DNA of 36,161 bases from Candidatus Bathyarchaeota archaeon (GCA_003151735.1 PLYI01000093.1:1-36161), one strand, 5' to 3'. Numbered from the stretch's first letter, positions 1 to 6,585 are shown. The notes: generated by a model from the sequence alone, not told the origin. A program made the numbers and translations.

Positions 1-10
1 TACATTACTC

Positions 11-20
11 AATAGAAAAA
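11..20 (-). terminator. T-tract terminator after the 157-aa gene
   Basis: Read on the minus strand this is TTTTTCTATT, 7 nt past the stop of the upstream minus-strand gene. U-rich tracts are the usual archaeal termination signal. The same T5CTWAT signature follows the stops at 527, 1268 and 5164. Confidence 0.5.
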
Positions 21-26
21 AGAATG

Positions 27-500
27 TTATTTAACTATCAAAGTATAGCCACATGGTTTCAAAGAGCTTTTCAGATTGCCAATAAAAGCCATATCTCCAA
101 AACTTACAGCTTTATCTTCAGGTGTTTGGTCCACTATCTTGATAACTTTGTATTTTAGCGTTTGATTCTCAGGAATTAGTACCTCAACTTCGAGTTTCTG
201 AGATTCAGCCATTAAAGCTATTTGATAAGCCAACTCATTTTGCTGTGTCAAATCATTCGTTAGAAGAAATTTGCAACCGTTAGAAGTTAGCGTTGTTGGT
301 TTATCCAGGAAGAGGCGCACGTTTTGCGCTAAAGGCCTTGGGGTCCAAACGATAGTTTCTTCCGGTACTTTAGGCTCAGGATCATCCTTAACGTAAATAA
401 CTTCTTTTTGCTTTTTTGGTTTACGCCATGAAAAGCGAGAACCTGAAGACCCATGTTTTTGGTTGCCATAACTTGAACCAGAGCGAGCATTATAACCCAA
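27..500 (-). CDS. Hypothetical protein, 157 aa
   Basis: I do not recognise this protein. Residues 1-35 are Gly/Ser/Lys/Arg-rich and probably disordered or nucleic-acid binding. The next stretch (about 36-60) is acidic and Pro-rich, and the rest looks like a compact alpha/beta domain (VEVLIPENQTLKYKVIKIV). There is no signal peptide or membrane segment. The ATG start is kept because no better one lies upstream. It is the last gene of a leftward cluster (1687 to 27) of accessory character, 26 nt downstream of a membrane-anchored surface protein. Function unknown; a virus or plasmid protein is an inference from context only. Confidence 0.6.
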   Translation of the reverse strand: MGYNARSGSSYGNQKHGSSGSRFSWRKPKKQKEVIYVKDDPEPKVPEETIVWTPRPLAQNVRLFLDKPTTLTSNGCKFLLTNDLTQQNELAYQIALMAESQKLEVEVLIPENQTLKYKVIKIVDQTPEDKAVSFGDMAFIGNLKSSLKPCGYTLIVK

Positions 501-514
501 TGTCTTTAATCTCC

Positions 515-524
515 ATAAGAAAAA
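515..524 (-). terminator. T-tract terminator after the 196-aa gene
   Basis: The minus strand reads TTTTTCTTAT, starting 3 nt past the stop at 527. It belongs to the recurring T5CTWAT signature of this accessory block. Confidence 0.45.
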
Positions 525-526
525 GG

Positions 527-1117
527 TTAGACTTTTCTTGATACCAATAAGGCTGCTGAGCCAAGAATAGTATTGGCAGCTCCGACTACGGCAATTAATG
601 CTTTGGCTAATGGGTTATTCGGAATTAAGGAGGTTAATGGATTCGGTGTTGGGGTTGCTGTAGGTGTAGGAGTTTGAACAGGCATTGAACCATCAGGATT
701 CGTAACATTTAGAGTTGCATAGCAGTAAATCGGGGTTCCATCAATCATTATTTGAACCTTGACTTGATAAGTGCCAGGACCCCCAGACCAAAAAGCCACA
801 GATGAACCACTCAGTGGAGCATATGTTTGGTCGAAAAACCAAGTATAACTGATTGTATGAGCGCTTGTGTCAAGTGCGGCTCCGCTCCAAGACTTTAACG
901 TAACCGTAAATAGCTGTGATTGATTAATTGAAACCGTCGTTGTTGTTGGGGAAAAATCGGCTGAATAGAGGTTGTTTGCACTATAAAACAGTCCAAGCGG
1001 CTTAACTTGAATACTTGCATAGCCAACTCCAGCAATAAGAATAATGCCTAAACATAGCGTAAATAACCCTAAAACCACAAGAATCTTTCTACTTAGTTTT
1101 TTCGGTTTCAATGTCAA
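527..1117 (-). CDS. Membrane-anchored extracellular protein with Ig/PKD-like domain, 196 aa
   Basis: Residues about 12-35 form a hydrophobic N-terminal anchor or signal (VVLGLFTLCLGIILIAGVGY). They are followed by an extracellular beta-rich region with Trp and Gly turns (YTWFFDQTYAP, GGPGTYQVKVQI) resembling PKD/Ig-like folds of archaeal surface proteins. A Thr/Pro linker (TPTPTATPTPNP) and a C-terminal hydrophobic segment ending in basic SRKV follow, so the domain is probably tethered at both ends. The start is TTG, with GAGG about 10 nt upstream. No enzymatic motif is visible. An S-layer-associated or virion/plasmid surface role is inference. Confidence 0.65.
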   Translation of the reverse strand: MTLKPKKLSRKILVVLGLFTLCLGIILIAGVGYASIQVKPLGLFYSANNLYSADFSPTTTTVSINQSQLFTVTLKSWSGAALDTSAHTISYTWFFDQTYAPLSGSSVAFWSGGPGTYQVKVQIMIDGTPIYCYATLNVTNPDGSMPVQTPTPTATPTPNPLTSLIPNNPLAKALIAVVGAANTILGSAALLVSRKV

Positions 1118-1137
1118 ATGCCTCTAATAGAAAAATA

Positions 1138-1200
1138 TGTACTGTTGGAAGGGGTATGAAAATTGAAGACAACTAAGCTAAGGAAGGTTCCAACAGTACA
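1138..1200. repeat. Inverted repeat, 13-bp perfect arms, 37-nt loop
   Basis: TGTACTGTTGGAA (1138-1150) is exactly the reverse complement of 1188-1200. The structure sits in the 150-nt gap between two minus-strand genes and is flanked on both sides by AATAGAAAAA (1126-1135 and 1200-1209). It could be an RNA hairpin, a protein-binding site or a tiny MITE-like insertion. Nothing decides between these. Confidence 0.7.
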
Positions 1201-1222
1201 ATAGAAAAAAGGGAAACGGAGG

Positions 1223-1249
1223 ATGAGGAACCACTCCCAAATTCCTCAT
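1223..1249 (-). terminator. Hairpin downstream of the 139-aa gene
   Basis: ATGAGGAA (1223-1230) pairs perfectly with TTCCTCAT (1242-1249) across an 11-nt loop. On the minus transcript the hairpin is followed by a pyrimidine and T tract (1200-1220). This looks like a stem plus U-tract terminator, or a 3'-end stabiliser, for the gene ending at 1268. A second T tract (1248-1257) overlaps its proximal arm. Confidence 0.5.
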
Positions 1250-1267
1250 AAGAAAAAAGATAGAAAG

Positions 1268-1687
1268 CTACTTCTCAGCCTTGTCGGACAAAGAAGCCTT
1301 TTTAGTTTTTATGGCTTCCCTTATGGCTTCTAATGTTTCAGTATCTTCTAAAGCATATATTTCGATGGAGGTTTTGTCTCGATAATCAACTTTACGAAAG
1401 GGGAAATTCAAAAGCAACTGACCGAACCTCATATCGGAATTAGAATCAATTTCCCAGAGCTCTTTTAATGAATCAAGTATTGTAGGTATTCGTTCTTTTG
1501 GTCGTGGTTTGAAGTGTTTAGCCATTTCTTCAATTTCCTTCCTTGTTGATTCCGGTAATTTAGCCATCTCTTCAGGGGGTAATTTTCCTAAGATCGCTCT
1601 ATTGATTCTAATGACATCTTCAGCGGTTGGGTAAATTATTTTCTTTTCTTTCGATTGTTTATTAGCGGTCAAAGCTCTATCCCTCAA
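1268..1687 (-). CDS. Hypothetical cytoplasmic protein, 139 aa, DUF1040/YihD-like C-terminus (weak)
   Basis: The protein is Lys/Glu-rich and helical with no membrane segment. The segment RIPTILDSLKELWEIDSN followed by DMRFGQLLLNF resembles small DUF1040-like proteins found on plasmids, viruses and integrative elements. That resemblance is from memory and weak. The start is TTG at 1685-1687, two nucleotides past the stop of the upstream RHH gene, so the two are probably translated from one message. The frame stays open upstream to a TGA but has no ATG there. Function unknown. Confidence 0.6.
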   Translation of the reverse strand: MRDRALTANKQSKEKKIIYPTAEDVIRINRAILGKLPPEEMAKLPESTRKEIEEMAKHFKPRPKERIPTILDSLKELWEIDSNSDMRFGQLLLNFPFRKVDYRDKTSIEIYALEDTETLEAIREAIKTKKASLSDKAEK

Positions 1688-1689
1688 GT

Positions 1690-1854
1690 TTATGGGTTTT
1701 TTGGAACGGAGTTTCTCTGTCTCAGGTAGTCTGCTAAAAGTTGTCTGTTGACCTCTTGGATAGTTTCAAGACGTCTTGCTTTTCTTTCTTTTTCTAAGTC
1801 GTCATACATCTCATCTGAAACAGACATCATGAACCTTTTCATATTGTTAACCAT
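1690..1854 (-). CDS. Ribbon-helix-helix (CopG-like) regulator, 54 aa
   Basis: This small ORF begins ATG GTT AAC AAT ATG and ends TAA at 1690. Its product starts MVNNMKRFMMSVSDEMYDDL and contains the RHH layout: a beta strand (RFMMSVSD), helix 1 (EMYDDLEKERKARR) and helix 2 (TIQEVNRQLLADYLRQR). Such proteins are dimeric DNA-binding repressors. Its stop is 2 nt before the next gene's TTG, indicating an operon. It is transcribed divergently from the pair at 1950-2840, across a region with three iterated AT-rich repeats that are natural candidates for its operator. Autoregulation is inferred. Confidence 0.8.
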   Translation of the reverse strand: MVNNMKRFMMSVSDEMYDDLEKERKARRLETIQEVNRQLLADYLRQRNSVPKNP

Positions 1855-1860
1855 GTTTGT

Positions 1861-1938
1861 AAGCACCTATAGATATATTTAAGTACTTATGCATATAAAG
1901 ATATTGACAGGTATATCCAAGCATCTATGAGTATAAGG
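1861..1938. promoter_or_regulatory. Divergent promoter with three iterated direct repeats
   Basis: Three related 20-mers occur at 1861 (AAGCACCTATAGATATATTT), 1881 (AAGTACTTATGCATATAAAG) and 1919 (AAGCATCTATGAGTATAAGG), spaced 20 and 38 nt apart. The consensus is AAGYAYYTATRNRTATA. TATA-like elements lie inside repeats 1 and 2, and repeat 3 overlaps the Shine-Dalgarno of the gene at 1950. The site separates the RHH gene from its divergent neighbours, so it fits an RHH operator. Iterons or a partition site of an element are the alternative. Confidence 0.65.
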
Positions 1939-1949
1939 AGAAAAATAAA

Positions 1950-2240
1950 ATGTCTAAACGTTTAGGAAACAAAAAATATTCTGAGCTTGAAACACTCAAC
2001 AGAGAAAAAATCCTATTGGAAGTTGTCCAGTGCGAATTAAAAGAAAGCAAAGACCTTGAAGAAGCCAAAGACCGCATTGATAGACTGATGCTGTTTGTGA
2101 CGCTCATTGAGAAGGTTGAGAATGGAAATGCTACCGAGTTCATTGAGGCAATAAAACGACTCGTTGAAACTGACCCAGCGAAAGCCACTTACCTTGCTAT
2201 ACATGGCGTTGAAATAGCCCAGAAAACACAATTAAACTAG
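1950..2240 (+). CDS. Hypothetical helical protein, 96 aa
   Basis: The protein is almost entirely helix-forming and charged, with repeated Lys/Glu and heptad-like spacing (LNREKILLEVVQCELKESKD, then RIDRLMLFVTLIEKVE), which suggests a coiled-coil or helical bundle. It has no cysteine motif or membrane segment. ATG is preceded by AAGGAG about 9 nt upstream. The next gene starts 12 nt after its stop, so the two form an operon read away from the RHH gene. I do not recognise the family. A regulator or partner of the downstream Zn/RHH protein is a guess from position. Confidence 0.6.
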   Translation: MSKRLGNKKYSELETLNREKILLEVVQCELKESKDLEEAKDRIDRLMLFVTLIEKVENGNATEFIEAIKRLVETDPAKATYLAIHGVEIAQKTQLN

Positions 2241-2252
2241 GAGAGAAACAAC

Positions 2253-2840
2253 ATGTCTAACATAGAACAAACAGAAAAAGAAGAACCGCATATAACTGAA
2301 GAATTTGCCGCTGAAATAGAAAAATACGCCAAATTAGAAGGGCTATCACCAAAAGAGTTACTCGAACAAGCCGCAAGAAATTACTTAAAAAAACTAAAAC
2401 AAATCTACCCTGACAAAGAATCTCTTTGCCCGAGTGGTTGTGGAACAAAGCTAGTTAAGCATAAATTTGTAGAAGTCCTCAGTGAGCCTGAAAATACAGA
2501 GGAAGACCTCTACTGCGAAAAATGTGGTATAAGATGGATTGCAGAACAGCATGAGCCACTCAATACCGAGAAAGCCAAAACGGCAGAAAACAACGTGACA
2601 ATAGAATTCTATGATACTGAAGAAGTGACCTTAAAAATACCTACGCCATTCATGGATTTGCTTCGCCATAGCCAAGCAATTACCGGCGATACACCTCGGC
2701 AAGATATGGAATACGCTATCGTTGAAAGTATTAGAGCTAGAATTGACGGAGGACAGTTTTTGCCAACAAGAGAAACCTTAGTCAAACAGTACAATCTAAA
2801 CCCATTGTTTAAAGCGATTCTCGACTGTCCAATTGAATAA
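2253..2840 (+). CDS. Putative DNA-binding protein with RHH-like helices and a zinc ribbon, 195 aa
   Basis: Residues about 13-48 (EEFAAEIEKYAKLEGLSPKE then LLEQAARNYL) resemble the helical part of an RHH/CopG domain. Residues about 58-91 carry a Cys cluster (CPSGCG followed by YCEKCG) typical of a zinc ribbon. A C-terminal unit from about 112 (VTIEFYDTEEVTLKIPTPFM then LLRHSQAITG and MEYAIVESIRARI) again has a strand plus two helices. ATG is preceded by AGGAG. The cysteine pattern is seen directly; DNA binding is inferred. A mobile element is inserted 26 bp downstream of its stop. Confidence 0.6.
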   Translation: MSNIEQTEKEEPHITEEFAAEIEKYAKLEGLSPKELLEQAARNYLKKLKQIYPDKESLCPSGCGTKLVKHKFVEVLSEPENTEEDLYCEKCGIRWIAEQHEPLNTEKAKTAENNVTIEFYDTEEVTLKIPTPFMDLLRHSQAITGDTPRQDMEYAIVESIRARIDGGQFLPTRETLVKQYNLNPLFKAILDCPIE

Positions 2841-2866
2841 CAACAAAACTCTTTTCTTTTTTTTGT

Positions 2867-2875
2867 TGGCTCAAG
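2867..2875. repeat. Target-site duplication, left copy (TGGCTCAAG)
   Basis: TGGCTCAAG lies immediately outside the left terminal inverted repeat and is repeated exactly outside the right one at 5032-5040. Its position and 9-bp length are those expected of a DDE-transposase target duplication. Confidence 0.9.
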
Positions 2876-2900
2876 GATACTGTTAAGTTAAGTTACCCAA
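2876..2900 (+). repeat. Left terminal inverted repeat, 25 bp
   Basis: It begins GATACTGTTAAGTTAAGTTA and ends CCCAA. The whole 25 bp is the exact reverse complement of 5007-5031. Confidence 0.92.
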
Positions 2901-2959
2901 ACGGAGAAAGATGCAAAACCTTAAAACTAAAAACATACACCTTTGAATAAGGGATTTAG

Positions 2960-3145
2960 ATGAGATGTATTTACTTCGATACTAAAAATTGCTTAGCTGT
3001 TCCACCAGCTTTCAGTTTGCGTTTTGAACCTTCAGAAACAGATAAGAAAGATTATTGTGAAAGTGGAAGTTTTGACTCTTGTCCTAGGCTAAGAACTTTT
3101 GAGGAATATGTAAGAGCTATTCATGGAGTCAAGCAAACCAAATAG
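2960..3145 (+). CDS. Small Cys-rich protein in mobile element, 61 aa
   Basis: Four cysteines are arranged as two C-x7-C pairs (C3/C11 and C33/C41, the latter in YCESGSFDSCPR), a likely zinc or Fe-S site. The YC-x7-CPR tail resembles small archaeal metal-binding proteins of unknown function. A weak purine-rich tract precedes the ATG. It is the first gene of the element, 236 nt ahead of the 90-aa gene, with its own AT-rich upstream region, so it may be independently expressed. No function can be assigned. Confidence 0.5.
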   Translation: MRCIYFDTKNCLAVPPAFSLRFEPSETDKKDYCESGSFDSCPRLRTFEEYVRAIHGVKQTK

Positions 3146-3381
3146 TCGCAAACCTTAAGAGCAAAATTAACGTATAAAGAAGGCGTGGCGCAATAATATA
3201 AAAATCAAAATAAACTTACCACACTAAGCTTTTAACCTTGTTATTGTATTCATACAGTCACAAACTTAAATATTCCAACTTATGCAGAGTAAATATTGCT
3301 AATTCACAGATTATTTAAGTGAAGTTTCTTTGTAATAAGATAGGTAGGTCTTTGGATTTAAAAAATTCAAAGAGGCATTGA
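3146..3381 (+). promoter_or_regulatory. AT-rich promoter region inside the mobile element
   Basis: This non-coding stretch has several TATA-like sequences. The most useful is GATTTAAAAAATTC at about 3353-3366, roughly 26 nt ahead of the ATG at 3382. That spacing fits an archaeal TATA box driving a near-leaderless message for the 90-aa and peptidase genes. Others lie at about 3264 (CTTAAATATT) and 3312 (TTATTTAAG). Confidence 0.4.
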
Positions 3382-3654
3382 ATGCCAAAGCTTAAATTTA
3401 GAGATGTCGTAGTTATGAAAAGTGAGATGAAAAAAATGCTCAAATCAAGTAATAAATTGAAGATTTTAGCGCCCATTGGTCAAGTTCCGCAAGATGATGA
3501 AGATTTGCAGCTTATTATTAAAAAGTTACTTCCAACTGCTAGTTTGTCAGAAATATTCGCTGAAATTAGTAAATGGGAAGATAAAGCAGTTGTTACAGAT
3601 AGGAGTCGCGAGCACACGCAACAAACAGGAAAGTTAGTCATTAGTTGTCAGTAG
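3382..3654 (+). CDS. Hypothetical protein upstream of peptidase, 90 aa
   Basis: The protein has a basic N-terminus (MPKLKFRDVVVMKSEMKKML), then an ILAPIGQVPQDDEDLQLIIK segment and a helical, charged C-terminal half (LSEIFAEISKWEDKAVV). There is no signal peptide, cysteine motif or membrane segment. Its stop is 8 nt before the TTG start of the peptidase, so the two are almost certainly one operon. It could be an inhibitor, substrate or adaptor of the peptidase; this is inference from coupling. I do not recognise the family. Confidence 0.6.
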   Translation: MPKLKFRDVVVMKSEMKKMLKSSNKLKILAPIGQVPQDDEDLQLIIKKLLPTASLSEIFAEISKWEDKAVVTDRSREHTQQTGKLVISCQ

Positions 3655-3662
3655 GCTAACTG

Positions 3663-4955
3663 TTGTCATTCGATCTATCAAGGTACTCTAGGCTTAAAGC
3701 GATAGTAGACCAAACATATGGTACCACAATTGTTTATGATAAGCACCATGATGGTGCTTATGATAACAATTGGGTAAAAGAATACGAGCTTTTTTACAAT
3801 AAACAAGCATACTCTTCACCTTGTGTGAGACGTATTTTTTTTAAAGACACAACGGGTAAAGCTGCTGGTTTTTCAGATATAAGACCAATAACCGATGGTT
3901 CCGAAGTATCGGAAACATATTTGGTCCCTCCTCCTAGTTTGTCAGAAGACAAACAAGCCTTTATTAAATGTTTACGTACTCTTGACCAATACGGTGAAAA
4001 AGTAACTTGTGTTCCATACATAATGCCTGAAAGCATTTTTGGTATGTGTATTCATGCATCGGTGTGGATTTGTCTTAAATGTTTGGAGGAAAGTATTGAA
4101 AGACCATTAAGCATCCCTGAAATACAAAGCACAGCAAGAGGCTCACCGTATACCGACAAGGAAGGATTACCTTTCGTTCAAACCGCAAGAATCCTTCGCA
4201 TGTCTCGTGCTTATGCGTTTTATATCAATAGTAATGAGCCTCCATTTCTTGACGATGAAAGAATGTTGATGAGTTTATACGCATACGTAGAATCTAATCT
4301 TCCTGTAATATTAGGTGTGGATACAAGCGACTTAGAATGGTGGCAGGGCGCAAGAGAACAAGGTTACCACTCTATTGTGGCAATTGGTCACACAATGAAC
4401 AATAATGATATAGATAAATTTATTTTCCATGATGAAAGTGCTTTTCCTTATGTGACGCTCACTATTGAAGACTTATTAAAGGCATGGCATATACCTCACA
4501 AAGATGAATATAGCAACATAACAGTTCGAGAATTACTAGTTGCTGTACCACCTGAAGTTTCTGTTGCATTTCACAGAGTATATCAACAATTCAGCGGTTG
4601 GCTATTGGCACTAATTACAAAGAATTTGATAAAACAAACAGATGTTAAGAATCTTGAAATTCGACCATTCTTGAATTCATTTATCAAGTTATTTTTGGAA
4701 CCTCATAAGTCAGTAATCAACGCTGTTAAAGAACTTGACCATCCTCCAACCTATCTTTGGTATATTGAACTCTTTGATAAAAATAGCGATAAGAAAGACC
4801 CTAAAAATTCCAAAGGATTTTTCTTACGAGATGCTACAAGAGAAAGCGAATTTAGACTTTTGTACCTAAAAGATCAAAAAACAGCTATTTACCAAGCTAC
4901 ACGTGATGCAACATTCCAAAGATGGGATGATAAGGAAGAAAAAATTCAGAGATAG
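3663..4955 (+). CDS. Putative papain-like (C39-like) cysteine peptidase, 430 aa
   Basis: The central region carries a Cys-His-Asp order typical of papain-fold peptidases. C129 sits in SIFGMCIHASVWICLKCLEE at the start of a helix, with the aromatic and Leu pattern of C39-like enzymes. H236 lies in GYHSIVAIGH, and D257 in FIFHDESAFPY directly after the next strand. The N-terminal 120 residues and C-terminal 130 residues (from about 300) are not recognised. There is no signal peptide, so it probably acts in the cytoplasm. The start is TTG (LSFDL read as M). It is the main cargo of the element. The triad is motif-level evidence; activity, substrate and a defence or addiction role are inferences. 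Confidence 0.6.
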   Translation: MSFDLSRYSRLKAIVDQTYGTTIVYDKHHDGAYDNNWVKEYELFYNKQAYSSPCVRRIFFKDTTGKAAGFSDIRPITDGSEVSETYLVPPPSLSEDKQAFIKCLRTLDQYGEKVTCVPYIMPESIFGMCIHASVWICLKCLEESIERPLSIPEIQSTARGSPYTDKEGLPFVQTARILRMSRAYAFYINSNEPPFLDDERMLMSLYAYVESNLPVILGVDTSDLEWWQGAREQGYHSIVAIGHTMNNNDIDKFIFHDESAFPYVTLTIEDLLKAWHIPHKDEYSNITVRELLVAVPPEVSVAFHRVYQQFSGWLLALITKNLIKQTDVKNLEIRPFLNSFIKLFLEPHKSVINAVKELDHPPTYLWYIELFDKNSDKKDPKNSKGFFLRDATRESEFRLLYLKDQKTAIYQATRDATFQRWDDKEEKIQR

Positions 4956-5006
4956 AATATTACTTTTTTTAGCCCAGATACCAAAAAGGAAAAAAGTATT
5001 TCTTCG

Positions 5007-5031
5007 TTGGGTAACTTAACTTAACAGTATC
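5007..5031 (-). repeat. Right terminal inverted repeat, 25 bp
   Basis: Exact reverse complement of 2876-2900. It begins TTGGGTAACTTAACTTAACA on the plus strand and ends GTATC against the right target duplication. Confidence 0.92.
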
Positions 5032-5040
5032 TGGCTCAAG
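5032..5040. repeat. Target-site duplication, right copy (TGGCTCAAG)
   Basis: Identical to 2867-2875 and directly abuts the right terminal inverted repeat. Confidence 0.9.
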
Positions 5041-5150
5041 TTCTAGTTATTAGGGACAGGACCATGCTCTTGCATGACTGGCAGATCACATGGCCCAATG
5101 GATTTTGTCTTTAATTTGTGCCGTTTTTCTTATTGCTTAACTCTAGGTCT

Positions 5151-5160
5151 AATAGAAAAA
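5151..5160 (-). terminator. T-tract terminator after the 77-aa gene
   Basis: The minus strand reads TTTTTCTATT, starting 3 nt past the stop at 5164. It is identical to the tract after the gene ending at 27, which links this gene to the same accessory block on the other side of the mobile element. Confidence 0.5.
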
Positions 5161-5163
5161 TAG

Positions 5164-5397
5164 TTAGAAGAATCTTTTAGATAAGCCAGCCATCATTAAA
5201 CCAGAGCTGAAAAACAATGCTCCAAGCACAACCGCTAATATTTGCTCTATTGAATGAGATGGAAAAACAAGTGTAAAAAACACTAAATTAAACGAATAAA
5301 GCGTTATGCCTCCGTAAACAAGGAACAAACCTAAAACTATCTGGATTAAAGCCACAAAAACTAAGCTAACTCCAACATGCCTCTTTTTCTTAGTCAA
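5164..5397 (-). CDS. Small two-helix membrane protein, 77 aa
   Basis: A short basic N-terminus (MTKKKRHVG) is followed by a hydrophobic segment at about 10-32, a loop with SFNLVFFTLVFPSHS, and a second segment at about 51-71 (ILAVVLGALFFSSGLMMAGL) ending in SKRFF. The start is TTG with a strong Shine-Dalgarno (AGGAGTG) 6 nt upstream. It shares the T5CTATT terminator with the minus-strand genes left of the mobile element. Small membrane proteins like this are common in archaeal viruses and plasmids. Function unknown. Confidence 0.6.
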   Translation of the reverse strand: MTKKKRHVGVSLVFVALIQIVLGLFLVYGGITLYSFNLVFFTLVFPSHSIEQILAVVLGALFFSSGLMMAGLSKRFF

Positions 5398-5625
5398 GTC
5401 TTACACTCCTAAAAGAAAAAGAAAGGGGAAAAGACGCGGAGATGGTGACATCACCAACAAATTGGCTTACATTAAAAAGCGTTGTCTATTCATAACTGTT
5501 GAAGACACAGGCGCATGCTACCTGATTTTACGTTTTATGGAATTGATTTGAAAGCAATTGGGTGAATTGTTTTTTGCTTAACAAGTCTTAAAAGTACTCT
5601 TTGACTAAAGAAATAGTGTGGGAAC

Positions 5626-6585
5626 ATGAATTCAAGGGCTGGCAGGCATGGGGTGGAAGGTAAAGCGTTTGTAACTGCTTTGCTTGTGGTTATTGCCGTT
5701 CTGGTTTGTGTTCAATTCCTACAGGTCAATGGACAAAATCAACCTCAAATTTGGGTCCAATGGCAAAAAATGCTCCGTAACAATGACGGAGTGATTATTG
5801 GAGGCAGCGAGGGATCAGACTCAGGAATCATAACTGATGTCGCCACACTTCAGGTAGCCCTGCTTAATATTGGAGATGTCAGCGGTAACGTGACTGTAAC
5901 CCAGAAGACCACTCTTCCAATCATAATAACTCCTCAAAGCAACCAGTTCACTTCTAACCAGCACACAGTTAACTTCGAAATAACCAACAGTGGATTTCCA
6001 AACGAGGAAGAACACGGAAACCTTCTCATCTCGGTAACAAGCTCTAATGGCACAGTTATATTAGCACAGGACGAATTCTTTGCTATTGGACCCCGACCGG
6101 CTCAGGTGCAACATAACAGTTTAGCCGCAACTACTAGCCTTTTGACAACATTACTGGTATCTGTCGGAGCCGTCACCGTGGTTTTCATCGCTGATTTGAT
6201 ACTTAACAAACGGTCAAGGAGAATTTTAACCGGAAAAGGCTTGCATTTTAATGGACATGCCAAGTTTTTCTTAGGATTGTATGTTTTGGCGGTCGTCTTC
6301 ACTTTTCCGTTTTACCCTACCATTATAGCGCTGCCTCGAAGCTGGCTTGTGCTAGGTTTTATCAGCCTCTTTTTTGTTATTGCAACCTCGATTTTGTTTA
6401 AAGTAACGATTAAGAAAGTTAAGCTGAACTACCCGCTCACGTCGCCTACAGGCGAACCAGATGTTTACACGGGAAACGAGATTCCCCGACCTATCTATGA
6501 AGACATGCAACGTTACCCATGGTACTTCAACAAGAAACAACTGCATAAAAAAATTAAAAATAAAGTTAAAAAGAACAAGCACTAA
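5626..6585 (+). CDS. Multi-pass membrane protein with extracellular beta domain, 319 aa
   Basis: Residues about 12-33 form an N-terminal anchor (FVTALLVVIAVLVCVQFLQV). They are followed by an extracellular region to about 160 that is rich in Ser, Thr and Asn and alternating beta strands (VALLNIGDVSGNVTVTQKTT), compatible with a CARDB/Ig-like fold. Three further hydrophobic segments follow (about 165-190, 210-230 and 238-260). A cytoplasmic tail has a Pro/Tyr-rich part and ends in a Lys-rich KKIKNKVKKNKH. No catalytic motif is seen. It is monocistronic, with a convergent MFS gene beyond a dispersed repeat at 6634. Function unknown; cell-envelope location is clear from topology. Confidence 0.65.
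   Translation: MNSRAGRHGVEGKAFVTALLVVIAVLVCVQFLQVNGQNQPQIWVQWQKMLRNNDGVIIGGSEGSDSGIITDVATLQVALLNIGDVSGNVTVTQKTTLPIIITPQSNQFTSNQHTVNFEITNSGFPNEEEHGNLLISVTSSNGTVILAQDEFFAIGPRPAQVQHNSLAATTSLLTTLLVSVGAVTVVFIADLILNKRSRRILTGKGLHFNGHAKFFLGLYVLAVVFTFPFYPTIIALPRSWLVLGFISLFFVIATSILFKVTIKKVKLNYPLTSPTGEPDVYTGNEIPRPIYEDMQRYPWYFNKKQLHKKIKNKVKKNKH

Larger units (their letters stand above)
2876..5031. mobile_element. Transposase-less mobile element (cargo cassette), 2,156 bp
   Basis: The element is bounded by 25-bp perfect inverted repeats (2876-2900 and 5007-5031) and flanked by a 9-bp direct duplication (TGGCTCAAG), the signature of DDE-type transposition. Similarity of the inner ends continues imperfectly (CGGAGAAA against CGAAGAAA). 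Inside are three plus-strand ORFs: a 61-aa Cys protein, a 90-aa protein and a 430-aa papain-like cysteine peptidase. None has a DDE, HUH, serine- or tyrosine-recombinase motif that I can see. The structure fits a mobile insertion cassette moved in trans by a related insertion sequence. It lies inside the accessory block between 2840 and 5164. The intact ends and duplication suggest recent insertion. Confidence 0.88.

Noticed and set aside
1861..1938. Iterated repeats as a CRISPR array
   Set aside because: Units are about 20 bp with no unique spacers of constant length and no cas genes nearby.
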